Source: Nostoc linckia NIES-25
GTDB lineage: Bacteria > Cyanobacteriota > Cyanobacteriia > Cyanobacteriales > Nostocaceae
Direction: 5' to 3'
Assembly: GCF_002368035.1 (NCBI RefSeq)
Contig: NZ_AP018222.1
Coordinates: 868,001-932,000, forward strand
DNA: 64,000 bases
Under the pieces are notes generated by a model. That model was given only the letters and a program-made list of their open reading frames with translations, ran no database searches and was not told the DNA's origin. The position numbers and the translations under genes were made by a program. Positions 62,436-64,000 of this stretch are shown in pieces (positions within the stretch are counted from its first letter, which is position 1; each line of letters starts with the position of its first letter).

Positions 62436-64000
62436 TTACGGGCAACGAGGATGAATGCCACCTTGTGTACAAATATACGCTAGCTGCTTGGGATCTAAAT
62501 TTTTGGCTTGAGAAAAATCAACACCTTGGACTACGGCGGATACCGATCCTAAATCTGGGGTTTGGACAAATTGATCGGCTGGATCTTGTTTGCTAGGAGC
62601 GAGAATTGTTCCTTGGAAATTTGCTCCTGCTACATTCGCCCCCCGCAAATCTGCAAGACTGAGGTCAGCATTTTGCAAGTTAGCGTTTTCCATCTGAGCA
62701 GAACGCAAAACAGCGCCAGTTAGACGAGTGGCGCTCAGGTTCGCATTGCTGAGATTAGCCCGATCCAAATACGCGCCTGATAAATCTGCTCCTTCCCAAT
62801 CGGTGTTAGTTAAATTGGCAAAGGATAATTGTGTCCCTATGGCACTGACGCGACCTAAACGCGCAGCATACAAATTCGCTTCGTTCAACTTAGCGTCACC
62901 TAAATCTGCTCCAGTTAAGCTGGCTTGTTCCAAGACTGCATTTCGCAGATCGGCTCCTACTAATTGAGTACTATTGAGCTTAGCCTCATATAAACGGGCG
63001 TTGGATAAATTGGCTCTGTTGAGGGTGGCGCGGCTCAAATCGGTACGGTTCATCATCACCCGGCTGAGGTTGGCATCAGTAAGATTAGCTTGCTGCAACT
63101 GAGCTTGGCTTAAATCAGCCATCACATCGTCGAAGGTATCCCAGCGTCCATCTTCACCTATACCCCGAAAGCGGGCGCCCTTAAGATTGGCTTGGTTCAA
63201 ATTTGCAGATTTTAATTTAACTCCTGACAAATCAATACCATCTAGTACCAAGTTGAATAAAGAACTGCTTGGAGTACCGCTTTGACCTAATTGGATGCGG
63301 CTCAGGTCAACACCCTCGATTTTTCCACTGTAAACAGACAGAATTTTATTGATTGTCCGTTGATTTCTTTGTAGTCGTCCTTGGCGAAGTTCTCGTTCTG
63401 GGGTTGCACTGCTGCTCACAGACTCTAGTTCGCTCACCAGAAACTGATTCTTATTTTTTAATTCGGGGATGGCTTTGGGGCCAACACTTGTCAAAGCTTG
63501 TTGAATCGTATCCACAAGGCTAGGATTGGTTTCCTTCACCAAGAGATCCGCAAGAAATTGAATCGATTGTGGGTCTTTGACGCCACCCAATGCCAAAATT
63601 GCACTTTGACGTTGTTCATTGGTAGCCCCAGAGTCGGGACTTAATTGTTTGACAAGTCCCAAGAACTGTTGCCCGTTGATTTGCTTGGTTGCTCGCTGGG
63701 ATTGTTGAACTTGGATATAAACTTGAGTTCCGATTAAAGTTGCCAACACAGCAGTCATGCTCGTTAGCCCTACGCCAAACAAAGTCAGATTGGGATTTTG
63801 CTGTATCCGCCGCCATAGACGAGGTGTCTTAGTTGGTGCGCCGGCTAATTCTTCATTTCCCTCCTGCCATTCCTCTGCTGGTTGGTCGCTATCGCCAACA
63901 GACTGAGCTTGTCTGTTAGCTAAGATTGAAGAAGGGCGAGTAGCATCTATACTGTAAGTACCTGCGAGTCGGTCGTGCAGAGCGCGACGCCCTCCCTGGC
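62436..64000 (-). CDS. RDD-pentapeptide repeat protein, N-terminus beyond the window
   Basis: The frame is open to the right edge, so the start is missing. The first visible residues, GRRALHDRLAGTYSID, match the end of an RDD membrane domain. A linker and one membrane helix, NLTLFGVGLTSMTAVLATLI GTQVYI, follow, then a helical region. More than 25 pentapeptide repeats of type A(D/N)LXX come next (DLSGVKLKSANLNQANLKGA, DANLSRVMMNRTDLSRATLN) from about 160 residues after the helix to near the end. It is probably membrane-anchored with a right-handed β-helix. Confidence 0.85.
   Translation of the reverse strand, partial: QGGRRALHDRLAGTYSIDATRPSSILANRQAQSVGDSDQPAEEWQEGNEELAGAPTKTPRLWRRIQQNPNLTLFGVGLTSMTAVLATLIGTQVYIQVQQSQRATKQINGQQFLGLVKQLSPDSGATNEQRQSAILALGGVKDPQSIQFLADLLVKETNPSLVDTIQQALTSVGPKAIPELKNKNQFLVSELESVSSSATPERELRQGRLQRNQRTINKILSVYSGKIEGVDLSRIQLGQSGTPSSSLFNLVLDGIDLSGVKLKSANLNQANLKGARFRGIGEDGRWDTFDDVMADLSQAQLQQANLTDANLSRVMMNRTDLSRATLNRANLSNARLYEAKLNSTQLVGADLRNAVLEQASLTGADLGDAKLNEANLYAARLGRVSAIGTQLSFANLTNTDWEGADLSGAYLDRANLSNANLSATRLTGAVLRSAQMENANLQNADLSLADLRGANVAGANFQGTILAPSKQDPADQFVQTPDLGSVSAVVQGVDFSQAKNLDPKQLAYICTQGGIHPRCP

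Overview
The window comes from a filamentous, heterocyst-forming cyanobacterium of the Nostoc/Anabaena type. The palindrome GCGATCGC (HIP1) is scattered throughout, and heptanucleotide tandem repeats fill many intergenic gaps. The gene content is also diagnostic: uptake hydrogenase with an interrupted hupL, an extended hyp operon, a cox-fdxB-cnfR(patB) cluster and a nitrogenase-associated ArsC-like protein.

The main feature is a hupL excision element of 13,050 bp. The large-subunit gene of the uptake hydrogenase is split into a 5' part (22631 down to 22122) and a 3' part (9074 down to 7986). Both junctions carry the same 16-bp direct repeat, CCATATAACTGCTGTG (9071-9086 and 22121-22136). Recombination between the repeats would restore an in-frame hupL of 531 codons plus stop. 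The element encodes its own tyrosine recombinase XisC (9203-10687) just inside one border. Its cargo includes an HNH protein, an xisH-xisI pair, toxin-antitoxin-like modules (DUF433/DUF5615, DUF6036), two nearly duplicate AAA ATPase-nuclease genes, a SEFIR-GUN4 fusion, a NUDIX plus membrane protein pair, and an IS1-family insertion with an 8-bp target duplication.

Layout. 1-7.9 kb holds accessory genes: ankyrin, SagB-like flavoenzyme and small partner, hupW, a HEPN-like protein, a VapC/Phd pair, DUF433 and an HNH operon. 8.0-9.1 kb is the hupL 3' part and 9.1-22.1 kb is the element. 22.1-23.7 kb holds the hupL 5' part and hupS. 24.5-35.0 kb is one co-directional run: TPR, two small membrane proteins, NifU-Rieske, NHL, hypF, hypC, hypD, tautomerase, hypE, hypA, hypB. 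This run diverges from hupSL and should supply Fe(CN)2CO assembly and nickel insertion; hupW is the C-terminal processing protease. 35-39.5 kb holds small cyanobacterial genes, including a flavin monooxygenase with a paralogue of the small protein found near the left end. 40.4-51.2 kb holds cysK, then the heterocyst/nitrogen-fixation cluster read leftward (fdxB, coxB, coxA, coxC, TPR-like, a 55-codon ORF, cysteine dioxygenase, ArsC-like), with cnfR diverging from fdxB. 51.3-64 kb is core and housekeeping: sucrase/ferredoxin-like, Mut7-C, ROK kinase, HAD phosphatases, proB, ruvX, GNAT, an outer-membrane-like protein and an RDD/pentapeptide protein cut by the window edge.

Repeat insertions have shaped many genes. 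A GGGGACT array lies in frame inside hypF, a ~222-bp insert splits a nuclease-like gene, Mut7-C is cut short by a repeat, and a 105-bp MITE at 55460-55564 shares ends and 8-bp duplication size with the IS1-family element inside hupL. I found no tRNA, rRNA or CRISPR array by eye. All functional statements rest on motif recognition, without database searches.
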